Assembly (NCBI GenBank): GCA_028873535.1
Contig: JAGWIJ010000001.1
Location: 39,179 to 103,178 of the forward strand
DNA: 64,000 nt
Direction: 5' to 3'
Origin: Pseudomonadota bacterium
GTDB taxonomy: Bacteria; Pseudomonadota; Gammaproteobacteria; Burkholderiales; Ferrovaceae
A program made the position numbers and the translations under genes. How positions within the stretch are numbered: position 1 is the stretch's first letter; every line of letters begins with the position of its first letter. The notes under the pieces were generated by a model that saw only the letters and a list, made by a program, of their open reading frames with translations, was not told the origin of the DNA and searched no databases. This document shows, piece after piece, positions 9,183 to 25,856 of this stretch.

Positions 9183-9548
9183 TCAGTGAACGGAACCGTC
9201 CGGCACCACCCGCAGCCAGGGCTGGTTGCAGGTCGGCACGGCCGGATAATACGCGTTGCTGCCAGGACAGTAATACTGGTAATACACTTCGGATGGCGCC
9301 TGCTGCACCACGATCGGCTGCTGCACGATGACCGGCCGCGGCGGCGCGTAGTAGTACGGCGCAAAGGGCGCGTAAGGTGCGTAGGGCGCGTACGGGTAGT
9401 AGGGATAGCCCGGGTAATAGGGGCCGAATCCCAGACTCAGTCCGAACTGCACCCGCGGACCACCGTCATGCGCCTGTGCCACGGCGCTGGCCCCCAGCAT
9501 GGTCAAGGCCAGCAGCTGCAGCAAGCTGTTCCTGACGGTCTTCATCAT
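9183..9548 (-). CDS. Secreted Tyr/Pro-rich small protein
   Basis: MMKTVRNSLLQLLALTMLGASAVAQA signal; YPGYPYYPYAPYAPYAPFAPYYYAPP repeat; C-terminal YYCPGSNAYYPAVPTCNQPWLRVVP. Confidence 0.7.
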   Translation of the reverse strand: MMKTVRNSLLQLLALTMLGASAVAQAHDGGPRVQFGLSLGFGPYYPGYPYYPYAPYAPYAPFAPYYYAPPRPVIVQQPIVVQQAPSEVYYQYYCPGSNAYYPAVPTCNQPWLRVVPDGSVH

Positions 9549-9788
9549 CGTGTCCCTCGTCTGAACGGCCGTGGCCGCGGGAACGGACGTGCCCTGCAAG
9601 GTCGCCCTGTGCGCTACAACGTATGTGACCACCATTCAGGTTGACAGGTCCTGAAGCCGCCCGGAGGCTTGTAACAGAATATTGCAGGCTGACGCGAGGT
9701 CCACAAGTTTTGGCGCACCACGGCCAGTCCTGATACCCTCAGCGACCGGGAATCGCACTCCCCTGCCCCTCTTCTTTCAGCACATCCG

Positions 9789-15711
<5,923 letters not shown>

Positions 15712-15851
15712 AATACGGCAGACATAACCGGATAGTGTACATCAGCACCGTGACGAACCTCATCGCTGCGGCCGGGGCCGCTTGCCAGCGCGGCGACTGC
15801 CCGCCTACCATCGGGGAATTGCCGCCACGGGGACTGCGCAGAGCGCGAAAC

Positions 15852-16649
15852 ATGGAAAATCTGGTCGAGATCGAGGGTCTGCATTTTGCCTATGGCGAAC
15901 GCCAGGTGCTGCGCGGACTCGACCTGGTGGTGCCGCGCGGCAAGGTGATCGGCATCCTCGGCACCAGCGGCAGCGGCAAGTCCACGCTGTTGCGCCTGAT
16001 CGGCGGCCAGCTGCGCCCCGATCGCGGCACCGTGCGCTTCAAGGGCGCCGATGTGCATGCCCAGGACACCGACGGTCTGTACCGGCTGCGCCGTGACATG
16101 GGCATGATGTTCCAGGCCGGCGGGCTGTTCAGCGACCTCAGCGTTGCCGAGAACGTGGCCTTTGCACTGCGCGAACATACCCGGCTCGACAACCGGCTGA
16201 TCCAGGCACTGGCGGCAATGAAGCTCGAATCGGTCGGGCTGCGTGGCGCAGCCGGGTTGATGCCGGGCGAGCTGTCCGGCGGCATGGCACGGCGCGTCGC
16301 GCTGGCACGCGCCATTGCGATGGACCCCCTGCTCACCATGTATGACGAGCCCTTCGCCGGACTCGACCCGATCTCGCTCAATGCCGTCGCGCGGCTGATC
16401 CGTCGCCTCAATGATGCCCTCGGCACGACGTCGATCGTGGTCACCTACGACGTCACCGAATCGCTCAAGGTAGCCGACTACATCTACCTGATCGCCGACG
16501 GCAGCGTGGTGGCGCACGGCACGCCGGACGAGCTTGCGAAATCCGGGGACCCCTATGCCAACCAGTTCATCCACGCGGAGCCCGAAGGCCCGGTCCCCTT
16601 CCACCTGCCGGGCGTCGCGCTGGGCCAGGACCTCGGCCTGCGCCGCTGA
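15852..16649 (+). CDS. mlaF: MlaF-like phospholipid-transport ABC ATPase
   Basis: MENLVEIEGLHFAYGERQVLRGLDLVVPRGKVIGILGTSGSGKST...LSGGMARRVALARAIAMDPLLTMYDEPFAGLDP; MlaF-like PEGPVPFH tail. Confidence 0.85.
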   Translation: MENLVEIEGLHFAYGERQVLRGLDLVVPRGKVIGILGTSGSGKSTLLRLIGGQLRPDRGTVRFKGADVHAQDTDGLYRLRRDMGMMFQAGGLFSDLSVAENVAFALREHTRLDNRLIQALAAMKLESVGLRGAAGLMPGELSGGMARRVALARAIAMDPLLTMYDEPFAGLDPISLNAVARLIRRLNDALGTTSIVVTYDVTESLKVADYIYLIADGSVVAHGTPDELAKSGDPYANQFIHAEPEGPVPFHLPGVALGQDLGLRR

Positions 16650-16793
16650 CGCTGCCGTTGCCGCACTGCGGCAAGCTTTGTTACAAATCGGCCAGGGGCA
16701 GCACAGCGTTGTGAGTGCGCACGATGGCATGATCCGCTGCGCGTCGTTGCTCGCCCTGGACGTCCGCGTCTTCCCATCCAGAGATTCCCTTCA

Positions 16794-18092
16794 TTGAGCA
16801 AGCTCGCCAACGACGCCGTCGCCCCGCCTTCCCGCAGCGGTCACGGCCGCATCCTTGTCCTGGCCGTCACGCTGATCGCCGCTGCAGCCGGCACCGGATG
16901 GTGGTGGACCCATCGCACAGCGGCCGCCGAAGCCGGCGGCACCGCCACTCAGGCGAAGCCTGCCCCCTCCGGCACGGCTGGCGCCAGCCCGTCCGCCAAC
17001 GGCAACGCCGCGCGCAAATCCGGGCGCGGCGGCGCACCCAGCGTGGTGGTCGCGCGGACCCGGCGTGGCGCGCTCGACATCTGGTCCGACGCCCTGGGGA
17101 CCGTGACACCGCTCGCCAACGTGACCATCCACAGCCGCGTCGACGGCCAACTGATGCGCGTGCTGTTCCATGAAGGCCAGCAGGTCAGAAGCGGCGATCT
17201 GCTGGCGGAAATCGATCCCCGTCCCTACCAGGTGATCCTCGACCAGGCGTTGGCGCAGCAGGCGCGCGACCGCGCCCTGCTCGACAATGCGCGCGTCGAC
17301 CTGAGCCGCTATCACGACCTGGCAGACCATGATGCGGTGCCACGCCAGCAACTCGACACCCAGATCTCGCTGGTGGCGCAATACCAAGCCGCCGTGCGTA
17401 CCGACCAGGCGGCCATTGACAGCGCACGCCTCAATCTGGAGTTCTGCCGCATCGAATCGCCGCTCGCCGGACAGGTCGGCCTGCGCCAGGTGGATCCCGG
17501 CAACATCGTGCATGCCGCCGACACCACTGGCCTGGTGGTCGTGGCCCAGATGGACCCGATCAGCGTGCTGTTCAGCCTGCCGCAGGACCAGCTGCCGCAG
17601 TTGCAGCAGCGCCTGCGCAGCCATCAGGCGATCGCGGTGCAGGCACTCGATCGCAGCGGCGCGCGCGTGCTGGCCGACGGCAGCCTGGCGAGCGTCGACA
17701 ATCAGATCGACACCACCACGGGAGCGATCAAGCTGCGCGCGCGCTTCAGCAATCGCAGCGGCGCGCTCTATCCCAACCAGTTCGTGAACCTGCGCGTGCT
17801 GCTCGACACGCGCACCGGCGTCGTGATCGCGCCGACGGCCGCGCTGCAGCGCGGTGCCCAGGGCACCTATGTCTACGTCTTGAAAGTCGACCATACCGTG
17901 ACCGTGCGGCCGGTCACCACGGGGCCGGTGAACCGCGGCGACATGGTGATCGATGCCGGGCTCGCCGACGGCGAACAGGTGGTCATCGACGGCATCGACA
18001 AGCTGCGCGAAGGCCTCGCCGTCGAGGTCGCCGACGCTGCCGGCGGCGGCGCCGCCCCCGCGCCCGGCAAGGCGGCACGGGGATCGCGTTGA
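16794..18092 (+). CDS. mdtA: RND efflux periplasmic adaptor, MdtA-like
   Basis: TTG start; [62 protein letters not shown]. Confidence 0.92.
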   Translation: MSKLANDAVAPPSRSGHGRILVLAVTLIAAAAGTGWWWTHRTAAAEAGGTATQAKPAPSGTAGASPSANGNAARKSGRGGAPSVVVARTRRGALDIWSDALGTVTPLANVTIHSRVDGQLMRVLFHEGQQVRSGDLLAEIDPRPYQVILDQALAQQARDRALLDNARVDLSRYHDLADHDAVPRQQLDTQISLVAQYQAAVRTDQAAIDSARLNLEFCRIESPLAGQVGLRQVDPGNIVHAADTTGLVVVAQMDPISVLFSLPQDQLPQLQQRLRSHQAIAVQALDRSGARVLADGSLASVDNQIDTTTGAIKLRARFSNRSGALYPNQFVNLRVLLDTRTGVVIAPTAALQRGAQGTYVYVLKVDHTVTVRPVTTGPVNRGDMVIDAGLADGEQVVIDGIDKLREGLAVEVADAAGGGAAPAPGKAARGSR

Positions 18093-21000
18093 ACCCATCG
18101 GCGCCGTTCATCCTGCGGCCGGTCGGCACCGCGCTGCTGATGGTGGCGCTGCTGCTGAGCGGGCTGGTGGCACTGAACTTCCTGCCGCTGTCGGCACTGC
18201 CCGAGGTCGACTATCCGACCATCCAGGTGACCACGCTGTATCCCGGCGCCAGTCCGGACGTCACCACCTCGTCGATCACCGCCCCGCTGGAGCGCCAGTT
18301 CGGCCAGATGCCGGGGCTGAAGCAGATGCTGTCCACCAGTTCCGGCGGTGCTTCGGTGGTCACGCTGCAGTTCTCGCTGCTCACCAGCCTGGACGTTGCC
18401 GAACAGGAGGTGCAGGCCGCCATCAACGCCGCCACCAGCCTGCTGCCCGCCGACCTGCCGCTGCCGCCGGTGTACAGCAAGGTCAATCCTGCCGACGCGC
18501 CGATCCTGAGCTTCTCGATCACCTCGGACACGCTGCCGCTGCCGCGCATCTACGATCTGGTCGACACGCGCATCGCACAGAAGCTGTCGCAGGTCTCCGG
18601 CGTCGGCCTGGTGAGCATCGCCGGCGGGCAGCGTCCGGCCGTGCGCGTGCAGGTCAATCTGCCCGCGCTGGCCACCCTCGGCCTGGGCCTGGAGGACGTG
18701 CGCACGGCCATCGGCAATGCCAACGTCAACAGCGCCAAAGGCAGCTTCGACGGCCCCCAGCGCGCGTCCACCATCGATGCCAATGACCAGATCAAGTCGG
18801 CTGCCGAGTACGCCGACGTGATCGTGGCCTGGCGCAACGGCGCCGCAGTGCGCCTGGGCGACGTCGCCCAGGTGGTCGACGGCGCCGAGAACAGCCGGCT
18901 GGCCGCCTGGGACGGCCGTCACGCGGCGGTGATCGTCGATGTGCAGCGCCAGCCCGGTGCCAACGTGATCGCCGTGGCCGACCGCATCAAGACGCTGTTG
19001 CCCGGTTTGCAGGCAACGCTGCCGGGTGATCTGCACATCACGCCGCTCAGCGATCGCACGGTCACCATCCGGGCCTCGGTCACCGATGTCGCCTACGAAC
19101 TGGCGCTGGCGGTCGCGCTGGTGGTGCTGGTGATCTACATCTTCCTGGCCGACCTGCGTGCCACGATGATCCCCGGCGTGACGGTGCCGCTGTCCCTGAT
19201 CGGCACGCTGGGGGTGATGTACCTGGCGGGCTACAGCATCAACAACCTCACGCTGATGGCGCTGACCATTGCGACGGGCTTCGTGGTCGATGATGCCATC
19301 GTGATGATCGAGAACATCAGCCGCTATCTCGAGGCCGGGGAGCGTCCGCTGCAGGCGGCCCTGCGCGGCTCCGCACAGATCGGCTTCACGATCATCTCGC
19401 TGACCTTCTCGCTGATCGCGGTGCTCATTCCCCTGCTGTTCATGGGCGATGTGGTGGGACGCCTGTTCCGCGAATTTGCCGCCACGCTGGCGGTGGCGAT
19501 CCTGATCTCGGCGGCCATCTCGCTGACCCTGACGCCGATGATGTGCGCACATTTGCTGCACGCCCGGCCGCGCCATGGCAAAGGCAAGGGCGAAGCAGCT
19601 ACCGGCGGCGTGGAGCCGGCCGAGGAAGGCAACGAACCGCTGGGCGGCCGCCTGATGCAGACCACCATCCGCCTGTACGCACGCATCCTGGACCGCGCGC
19701 TGCAGTTCCGCTCGGTGACCCTGCTGATCGCCGCCGCCAGCTTCGCCCTTACCGTGGCACTGTACCTGTCAGTCCCCAAGGGATTCTTCCCGGTACAGGA
19801 CACCGGCCTGCTCTCCGGCGTCACCGAGGCCCCGCAAAGCATCTCCTTCCAGGCCATGAGCCAGCGCCAGCAGGCGCTGGCCGCCGCGTTGCTGGAGGAT
19901 CCCGCCGTGGCGCGGGTGTCCTCGACGGTCGGTATCGACGGTGTCAATGCCACGCTCAACACCGGACGCATGTCGATCAGCCTGAAGCCGCTCGACCAGC
20001 GTCCGGGCATCAGCATCTCCGCTTTGATCCGGCGCCTGCAGGCCAGGATGGACGGCGTCGCCGGCATCCACGCCTATCTTCAGCCGGTGCAGGACCTGTC
20101 GGTCGAAGACCGTGCCACCCGCTCGCAGTACCAGCTCACGCTGGAAGATCCCGATGCCACCGAACTCGCCACTTCGGTGCCGCGACTGGTCGAGCGGCTG
20201 CGGCAGTTGCCTGAACTGGCCGATGTCGGCAGCGACCTGCAGAACGAGGGGCTGCAGGCCTACGTGAGCATCGATCGCGATACCGCCGGCCGGCTCGGCA
20301 TCAGCGCGGCGGCCATCGACAATGCCATCTACGATGCCTTCGGCCAACGCCTGGTGTCCACCATCTTCACCCAGACCAACCAGTACCGCGTGATCCAGGA
20401 GGCGGGCCCGGATTTCCAGCAAGGCATGGCGGCGCTGGCCTCGCTCTATGTGCCCACCGCCAGCGGCACCCAGGTCAGGCTGGACAGCGTGGCACGCATC
20501 AGCGAGAGCAGCGGGGCCCTGGTGGTGAACCACCTGGGCCAGTTCCCGGCCGCCACCGTGAGCTTCAACCTCGCGCCGGGCGTGGCCCTCGGTGACGCCG
20601 TCGCGGCGATCGAGCGCGCACGCTCCGGGCTGGCACTGCCGGTTTCGCTGCAGAGCGATTTCCAGGGCGCCGCGCTGGCCTACCAGGCCTCGCTGTCCAA
20701 TACCCTGCTGCTGGTGCTGGCAGCCGTGGTGACCATGTACATCGTGCTCGGCGTGCTCTACGAGAGCTACATCCATCCGGTGACCATCCTGTCCACGCTG
20801 CCCTCGGCCGCCGTGGGTGCGCTGCTGGCGCTCAAGGTGAGCCGCAGCGATCTCGGCATCCTCGCCGTGATCGGCATCATCCTGCTGATCGGCATCGTCA
20901 AGAAGAACGCCATCATGATGATCGACTTCGCGCTCGACGCCCAGCGCCGGCGCGGCATGACGCCGCTCGAAGCGATCCGCAGCGCCTGCCTGCTGCGTTT

Positions 21001-21241
21001 CCGGCCGATCCTGATGACCACCTGTGCCGCGCTGTTTGCCGCCATCCCGCTGATGCTGAGCCACGGCGTGGGCGCCGAGCTGCGCCGCCCGCTGGGCATC
21101 ACCATGGTCGGCGGCCTGCTGGTGAGCCAGGTGCTGACCCTGTTCACCACCCCGGTGATCTACCTGGCTTTCGATGCCATCGCGCGGTGGCTCGGAATGG
21201 CCGAGAGGCCACCCGCCAATGCCGAAGCCGACGCCGCCTGA
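18089..21241 (+). CDS. mdtB: RND multidrug efflux permease, MdtB-like
   Basis: TTG start overlapping the mdtA stop (TTGA); [20 protein letters not shown]...; [18 protein letters not shown]. Confidence 0.92.
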   Translation: MNPSAPFILRPVGTALLMVALLLSGLVALNFLPLSALPEVDYPTIQVTTLYPGASPDVTTSSITAPLERQFGQMPGLKQMLSTSSGGASVVTLQFSLLTSLDVAEQEVQAAINAATSLLPADLPLPPVYSKVNPADAPILSFSITSDTLPLPRIYDLVDTRIAQKLSQVSGVGLVSIAGGQRPAVRVQVNLPALATLGLGLEDVRTAIGNANVNSAKGSFDGPQRASTIDANDQIKSAAEYADVIVAWRNGAAVRLGDVAQVVDGAENSRLAAWDGRHAAVIVDVQRQPGANVIAVADRIKTLLPGLQATLPGDLHITPLSDRTVTIRASVTDVAYELALAVALVVLVIYIFLADLRATMIPGVTVPLSLIGTLGVMYLAGYSINNLTLMALTIATGFVVDDAIVMIENISRYLEAGERPLQAALRGSAQIGFTIISLTFSLIAVLIPLLFMGDVVGRLFREFAATLAVAILISAAISLTLTPMMCAHLLHARPRHGKGKGEAATGGVEPAEEGNEPLGGRLMQTTIRLYARILDRALQFRSVTLLIAAASFALTVALYLSVPKGFFPVQDTGLLSGVTEAPQSISFQAMSQRQQALAAALLEDPAVARVSSTVGIDGVNATLNTGRMSISLKPLDQRPGISISALIRRLQARMDGVAGIHAYLQPVQDLSVEDRATRSQYQLTLEDPDATELATSVPRLVERLRQLPELADVGSDLQNEGLQAYVSIDRDTAGRLGISAAAIDNAIYDAFGQRLVSTIFTQTNQYRVIQEAGPDFQQGMAALASLYVPTASGTQVRLDSVARISESSGALVVNHLGQFPAATVSFNLAPGVALGDAVAAIERARSGLALPVSLQSDFQGAALAYQASLSNTLLLVLAAVVTMYIVLGVLYESYIHPVTILSTLPSAAVGALLALKVSRSDLGILAVIGIILLIGIVKKNAIMMIDFALDAQRRRGMTPLEAIRSACLLRFRPILMTTCAALFAAIPLMLSHGVGAELRRPLGITMVGGLLVSQVLTLFTTPVIYLAFDAIARWLGMAERPPANAEADAA

Positions 21242-21248
21242 GACCGTC

Positions 21249-24200
21249 GTGAACCTGTCCCGACCGTTCATTCTGCGCCCGGTGGCGACCACCCTGCTCA
21301 CCCTGGGCATCTTCCTGGTCGGTCTGGTCGCCTTCTTCCTGTTGCCGGTGTCGCCGCTGCCGCAGGTGGATTTCCCGGTGATCTCGGTGGCCGCCTCGCT
21401 GCCCGGCGCCAATCCGGAGAACATGGCTGCGACCGTGGCGACCCCGCTCGAAAGGGCGCTCGGGCGTATCGCCGGCATCAACGAGATGACCTCGCAGAGC
21501 ACGCTCGGCAACACGCGCATCAATGCGCAGTTCGACCTGGCGCGCAACATCGACGGCGCCGCGCGCGACGTGCAGGCGGCGATCAACGCGGCGCGCACAC
21601 TGCTGCCCACCGGCCTGCCCAGCAATCCCAGCTACCACAAGTTCAATCCGGCCGATGCGCCGATCATGGTCATGGCGCTGACCTCGGGTTCGCTGAGCCA
21701 GGGCCAGCTCTACGATGCCGCCTCCACCATCCTCGCGCAGAAGCTGTCGCAGATCGACGGCGTCGGGCAGGTGCAGGTGGGCGGCAGTTCACTGCCGGCC
21801 GTGCGCGTCGATGTCAATCCGCAGGCACTCGCGCGCATGGGACTGTCGATGGAGGCGGTGCGCGCCACCGTCGTCCAGGGCAACGTCAACCGGCCCAAGG
21901 GCGTCCTCGAGGAGGGCGACCGGCGCTGGCAGATCCAGGCCAATGACCAGGCAATGCGCGCACGCGACTACCGGCCGATGATCGTGGCGTGGCGCAACGG
22001 CGCCCCGGTGCGTCTGCAGGACGTCGGCACCATCAGCGATTCGGTGCAGGACATCCGCAATGCCGGCCTGTTCAACGGCAAGGACGCGGTGCTGCTGATC
22101 ATCTCGCGCCAACCGGGCGCCAACATCATTTCCACGGTCGATCGCGTCACCGCGTTGATGCCGGTGCTGCGCGCCGAGATCCCGCCCGCTGCCACGCTGT
22201 CGATCGTGATCGACCGCACACCGACCATCCGTGCCTCGCTGCGCGACGTCGAACGCACGCTGGTGATCTCGACGGTGCTGGTCATCGGCGTGGTGTTCCT
22301 GTTCCTGCGCAGCCTGCGCGCCACGCTGGTGCCGATGGTGGTCGTGCCGGCCAGCCTGATCGGCACGTTCGCGGTGATGTACCTGCTCCACTACAGCCTC
22401 GACAACCTGTCGCTGATGGCCCTGACGGTGGCCACCGGCTTCGTGGTCGACGACGCCATCGTCGTGCTGGAGAACATCCAGCGCCACATCGAAGGCGGGC
22501 AGACGCCTGTCCAGGCGGCCCTGCGCGGTGCGCGTGAGGTCGGTTTCACGGTGCTGTCGATCAGCCTGTCGCTGATTGCCGTGTTCCTGCCGATCCTGGC
22601 CATGGGCGGACTGGTCGGCCGACTGTTCCGCGAATTCGCCGTGGTGCTTTCGGCCGCCATCCTGGTATCGCTGCTGGTCTCGCTCACCACCACCCCGATG
22701 ATCTGCGGCCGCCTGCTGCGCCGGCCGGCCGGCCCGGTCGAAACCGAACACGGTGCCGCCATGGTGCTGGCCAGGACGGGTGGCGCGTTCGGCTGGCTGC
22801 TGCGCGGCTATGCGCACAGCCTCGAATGGGCCCTGCGGCACCGGCGCCTGGTCCTGGTCGGTCTGCTCGCCACGGTCAGTCTCAACATCTGGCTCTACAC
22901 CATTGTGCCCAAGGGCTTCTTCCCGCAACAGGACACCGGCCGCCTGATCGGCCAGGTGCAGGCCGACCAGAGCATCTCTTTCCAGGCCATGCGCGAGAAG
23001 CTGGCGCGCTACATTGCCATCATCGGCAAGGATCCGGCCGTGGAGAACGTGATCGGCTTCACGGGCGGCGGTCAGCGCAACGGGGCCACGGTCTTCGTCG
23101 CGCTGCGTGAGCAGCGCCAGCGCAAGCTCAACGCCGACGCGGTGATCAATCGGCTGCGCAAGCCACTGGCCATGGTTCCCGGCGCCAGCATCTACCTGCA
23201 GTCGGTGCAGGACCTGCGTGTCGGCGGGCGGCCGGGCAACGCGCAGTACCAGTACACCCTGCAGGGCGAGGATCTGGACCAGCTCAAGCAGTGGGCGCCG
23301 CGCATCCTCGCCGACCTGCAGCAGGACCGGCGTCTGGCCGATGTCAGCGCCGACCAGCAGGATCGCGGACTCAGCAATTCGCTGCACATCGACCGCGACA
23401 GTGCCAGCCGGCTCGGCATCACGCCGGCCATGATCGACGCCGTGCTGGGTGACTCCTACGGTCAGCGCCAGATCTCGGTGATCTACAACACCCTCAACCA
23501 GTACCAGGTGGTGCTGGGCAGCAGTCCGGACCAGTTGCAGAGCCAGCGCAGCCTGGACGACACCTACATCGTGACGGCCGCCGGCCTGTCCGTGCCGCTG
23601 CGCGCGATCGCGACACGCAGCGTCTCTGCGAGTGCGCTCACCGTCAACCACCAGGGCCAGTTCGCCGCCACCACCTTCAGCTTCAACCTTGCGCCCGGCG
23701 TGGCACTGGGCGAGGCTACCAAGGCGATCGACGGCGTGATGAACCGGCTCGGCGTGCCTGCCACCATCATCGGCGGCTTCCAGGGCACAGCCAAGGTATT
23801 CCAGGATTCACTGGCCAACCAGCCGCTGCTGCTGGTGTGCGCGCTGCTCGCGATCTACATCGTGCTCGGCATCCTGTACGAGAGCCTGATCCACCCCGTC
23901 ACCATCCTGTCGACCCTGCCCTCCGCCGGCGTCGGCGCCCTGCTGGCACTGCTGGCCAGCCACGTCGAGTTCAACCTGATCGCGCTGATCGGGGTGATCC
24001 TGCTGATCGGCATCGTCAAGAAGAACGCCATCATCATGATCGACTTCGCACTGTCCTGGCAGCGCGAGCATCAGGGCAGCGCCTTCGAGGCCATCCGCGA
24101 GGCCTGCATCCTGCGCTTCCGGCCCATCATGATGACCACCGCTGCCGCCATGCTGGGCGCGGTTCCCCTGGCCGTCGGCTTCGGCGAAGGCGCCGAGCTG

Positions 24201-24317
24201 CGTCAGCCGCTTGGCATATCGATCGTCGGCGGCCTGCTGGTCAGCCAGTTGCTGACCCTGTACACCACCCCCGTGGTCTATCTCTACCTGGACCGACTGC
24301 GCAGGAACCGGACATGA
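21249..24317 (+). CDS. mdtC: RND multidrug efflux permease, MdtC-like
   Basis: Likely GTG start VNLSRPFILRPVATTLLTLGIFLVGL (ATG at 21219 also possible); [19 protein letters not shown]. Confidence 0.92.
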   Translation: MNLSRPFILRPVATTLLTLGIFLVGLVAFFLLPVSPLPQVDFPVISVAASLPGANPENMAATVATPLERALGRIAGINEMTSQSTLGNTRINAQFDLARNIDGAARDVQAAINAARTLLPTGLPSNPSYHKFNPADAPIMVMALTSGSLSQGQLYDAASTILAQKLSQIDGVGQVQVGGSSLPAVRVDVNPQALARMGLSMEAVRATVVQGNVNRPKGVLEEGDRRWQIQANDQAMRARDYRPMIVAWRNGAPVRLQDVGTISDSVQDIRNAGLFNGKDAVLLIISRQPGANIISTVDRVTALMPVLRAEIPPAATLSIVIDRTPTIRASLRDVERTLVISTVLVIGVVFLFLRSLRATLVPMVVVPASLIGTFAVMYLLHYSLDNLSLMALTVATGFVVDDAIVVLENIQRHIEGGQTPVQAALRGAREVGFTVLSISLSLIAVFLPILAMGGLVGRLFREFAVVLSAAILVSLLVSLTTTPMICGRLLRRPAGPVETEHGAAMVLARTGGAFGWLLRGYAHSLEWALRHRRLVLVGLLATVSLNIWLYTIVPKGFFPQQDTGRLIGQVQADQSISFQAMREKLARYIAIIGKDPAVENVIGFTGGGQRNGATVFVALREQRQRKLNADAVINRLRKPLAMVPGASIYLQSVQDLRVGGRPGNAQYQYTLQGEDLDQLKQWAPRILADLQQDRRLADVSADQQDRGLSNSLHIDRDSASRLGITPAMIDAVLGDSYGQRQISVIYNTLNQYQVVLGSSPDQLQSQRSLDDTYIVTAAGLSVPLRAIATRSVSASALTVNHQGQFAATTFSFNLAPGVALGEATKAIDGVMNRLGVPATIIGGFQGTAKVFQDSLANQPLLLVCALLAIYIVLGILYESLIHPVTILSTLPSAGVGALLALLASHVEFNLIALIGVILLIGIVKKNAIIMIDFALSWQREHQGSAFEAIREACILRFRPIMMTTAAAMLGAVPLAVGFGEGAELRQPLGISIVGGLLVSQLLTLYTTPVVYLYLDRLRRNRT

Positions 24318-25729
24318 AGCTGCTACCCGTCACCCTCGTGTTGCTGCTCGCTGCCTGCGCCGGTGCGCCGGTGCTCCAGCGCCCGACGCCACTCGGCGTG
24401 GCGCCGGCATGGCACGTGCCCGAGGGCTTCAAGCTGGCCCAGCCGGGCACGGCCAGGCTGCCGCCAGACTGGTGGCGGGCTTATGGCGATGCCCTGCTCG
24501 ACGAACTCGAGCAGGCGGTGGCGCCGGCCAACCAGACCCTGGCGCAGGCCGACGCCCAGTACCGCCAGGCACTCGCCGCCGTCGGCACGGCACGCGCCAG
24601 CCTGTATCCGGGTGCCACCCTGAATGCCGGCGCCGCGCGCTCGCAACAGCCGATCCTGACCAACGGCGGCGGCCTCGCCGCCAGCCAGCCGGCGAGCAAT
24701 CTCTATACGCTCACCGGACAGGTGAGCTGGGAGCCCGATCTGTGGGGCGCCATCCACGCCAACGTCAGTTCGGCCGAGGCCAGCGCCGAAGCCAGCCTCG
24801 ACGCGCGTGACGCCATGCTGCTCAGCCTGCAGGCGCAGCTGGCCGTCGACTACTTTCAGTTGCGCACCAGCGATGCCAGCATCCAGCTGCTCGACGCCAC
24901 GGCCGCCTCCTACCGCCGCTCGCTCGACATCACGCGAGTGCGCCAGCAAGGCGGCGTGGCGACGCGCGCCGACGTCACCCAGGCCGACACCCAACTGCAG
25001 GGCGTGCTGGCCCAGCTGGCCGACGCGCGCATCACGCGCGCCACGCTGGAACACGCCATCGCGATCCTGCTCGGCCGTTCGCCTTCGGAATTCAGCATCG
25101 CAGCGCTCGCCTGGCAGGCGCCCGCGTGGCCGGCGCTGCCGATCGCCCTGCCCTCCACGCTGCTGGAGCGCCGCCCCGACATCGCCAACGCCGAACGTCA
25201 GGTCGATGCTGCCGCTGCCAAGCTGGTCACCACGCGCGCGGCCTTCTTTCCGGTGCTGAACCTCAATGCCAGCACCGGCTTCGAAAGCCGCTCGCTGGCG
25301 AACTGGCTCAGCCTGCCCAAGTCCTTCTGGTCGATCGGCCCGCAACTGACCCAGTATCTGTTTGACGCCGGCGCGCACGTCGATGCCGAGAATCAGGCCG
25401 TGGCCGTCGTCGATCAGGCCACGGCCAACTATCGCGAAGTGGTGCTGGAGAGCTTCCAGGCCGTGGAGGACAATCTGGCCACCCTGCAGTGGCTCGACGA
25501 GGAGCAGCAGCGCCAGCAGGCGGCCGCCGCCTCGGCGGGCATCACGCTGGACATCGTGACCCGGCAGTACCAGGCTGGCACGGTCGACTACCTCAACGTG
25601 ATCACAGCCGAGGCCGCGTTGCTGAGTTCGCAGTCGGCCGTGATTGCGCTGGAAGGGCGCAGAGCGGCGGCCCATGTGCAACTGATCAAGGCCCTGGGAG
25701 GCGGCTGGCAGCTCGCAGAAAAGCCCTGA
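24314..25729 (+). CDS. Outer-membrane efflux lipoprotein, NodT family
   Basis: ATGA overlap with mdtC; MKLLPVTLVLLLAACAGAPVLQRP lipobox; LLERRPDIANAERQVDAAAAKL. Confidence 0.92.
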   Translation: MKLLPVTLVLLLAACAGAPVLQRPTPLGVAPAWHVPEGFKLAQPGTARLPPDWWRAYGDALLDELEQAVAPANQTLAQADAQYRQALAAVGTARASLYPGATLNAGAARSQQPILTNGGGLAASQPASNLYTLTGQVSWEPDLWGAIHANVSSAEASAEASLDARDAMLLSLQAQLAVDYFQLRTSDASIQLLDATAASYRRSLDITRVRQQGGVATRADVTQADTQLQGVLAQLADARITRATLEHAIAILLGRSPSEFSIAALAWQAPAWPALPIALPSTLLERRPDIANAERQVDAAAAKLVTTRAAFFPVLNLNASTGFESRSLANWLSLPKSFWSIGPQLTQYLFDAGAHVDAENQAVAVVDQATANYREVVLESFQAVEDNLATLQWLDEEQQRQQAAAASAGITLDIVTRQYQAGTVDYLNVITAEAALLSSQSAVIALEGRRAAAHVQLIKALGGGWQLAEKP

Positions 25730-25856
25730 CACGTGCACGTCCACGAATGGGGAGTTGACGGACCGGCTCGGGCTTTGGAAAACTCAAGGGGTCGCAGGTA
25801 CAGCAGCACAAGAAGCGCAGAGCCACCCGAGCGAATGTCGACCGACGGAGGCACCC

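Noticed and set aside
9350-9420. Short tandem repeat (gcgtaaggtgcgtagggcgcgtacgggtag) as a non-coding repeat
   Set aside because: It encodes the YAPYAPYAPFAPY repeat of the Tyr/Pro-rich secreted protein and is explained by coding sequence.
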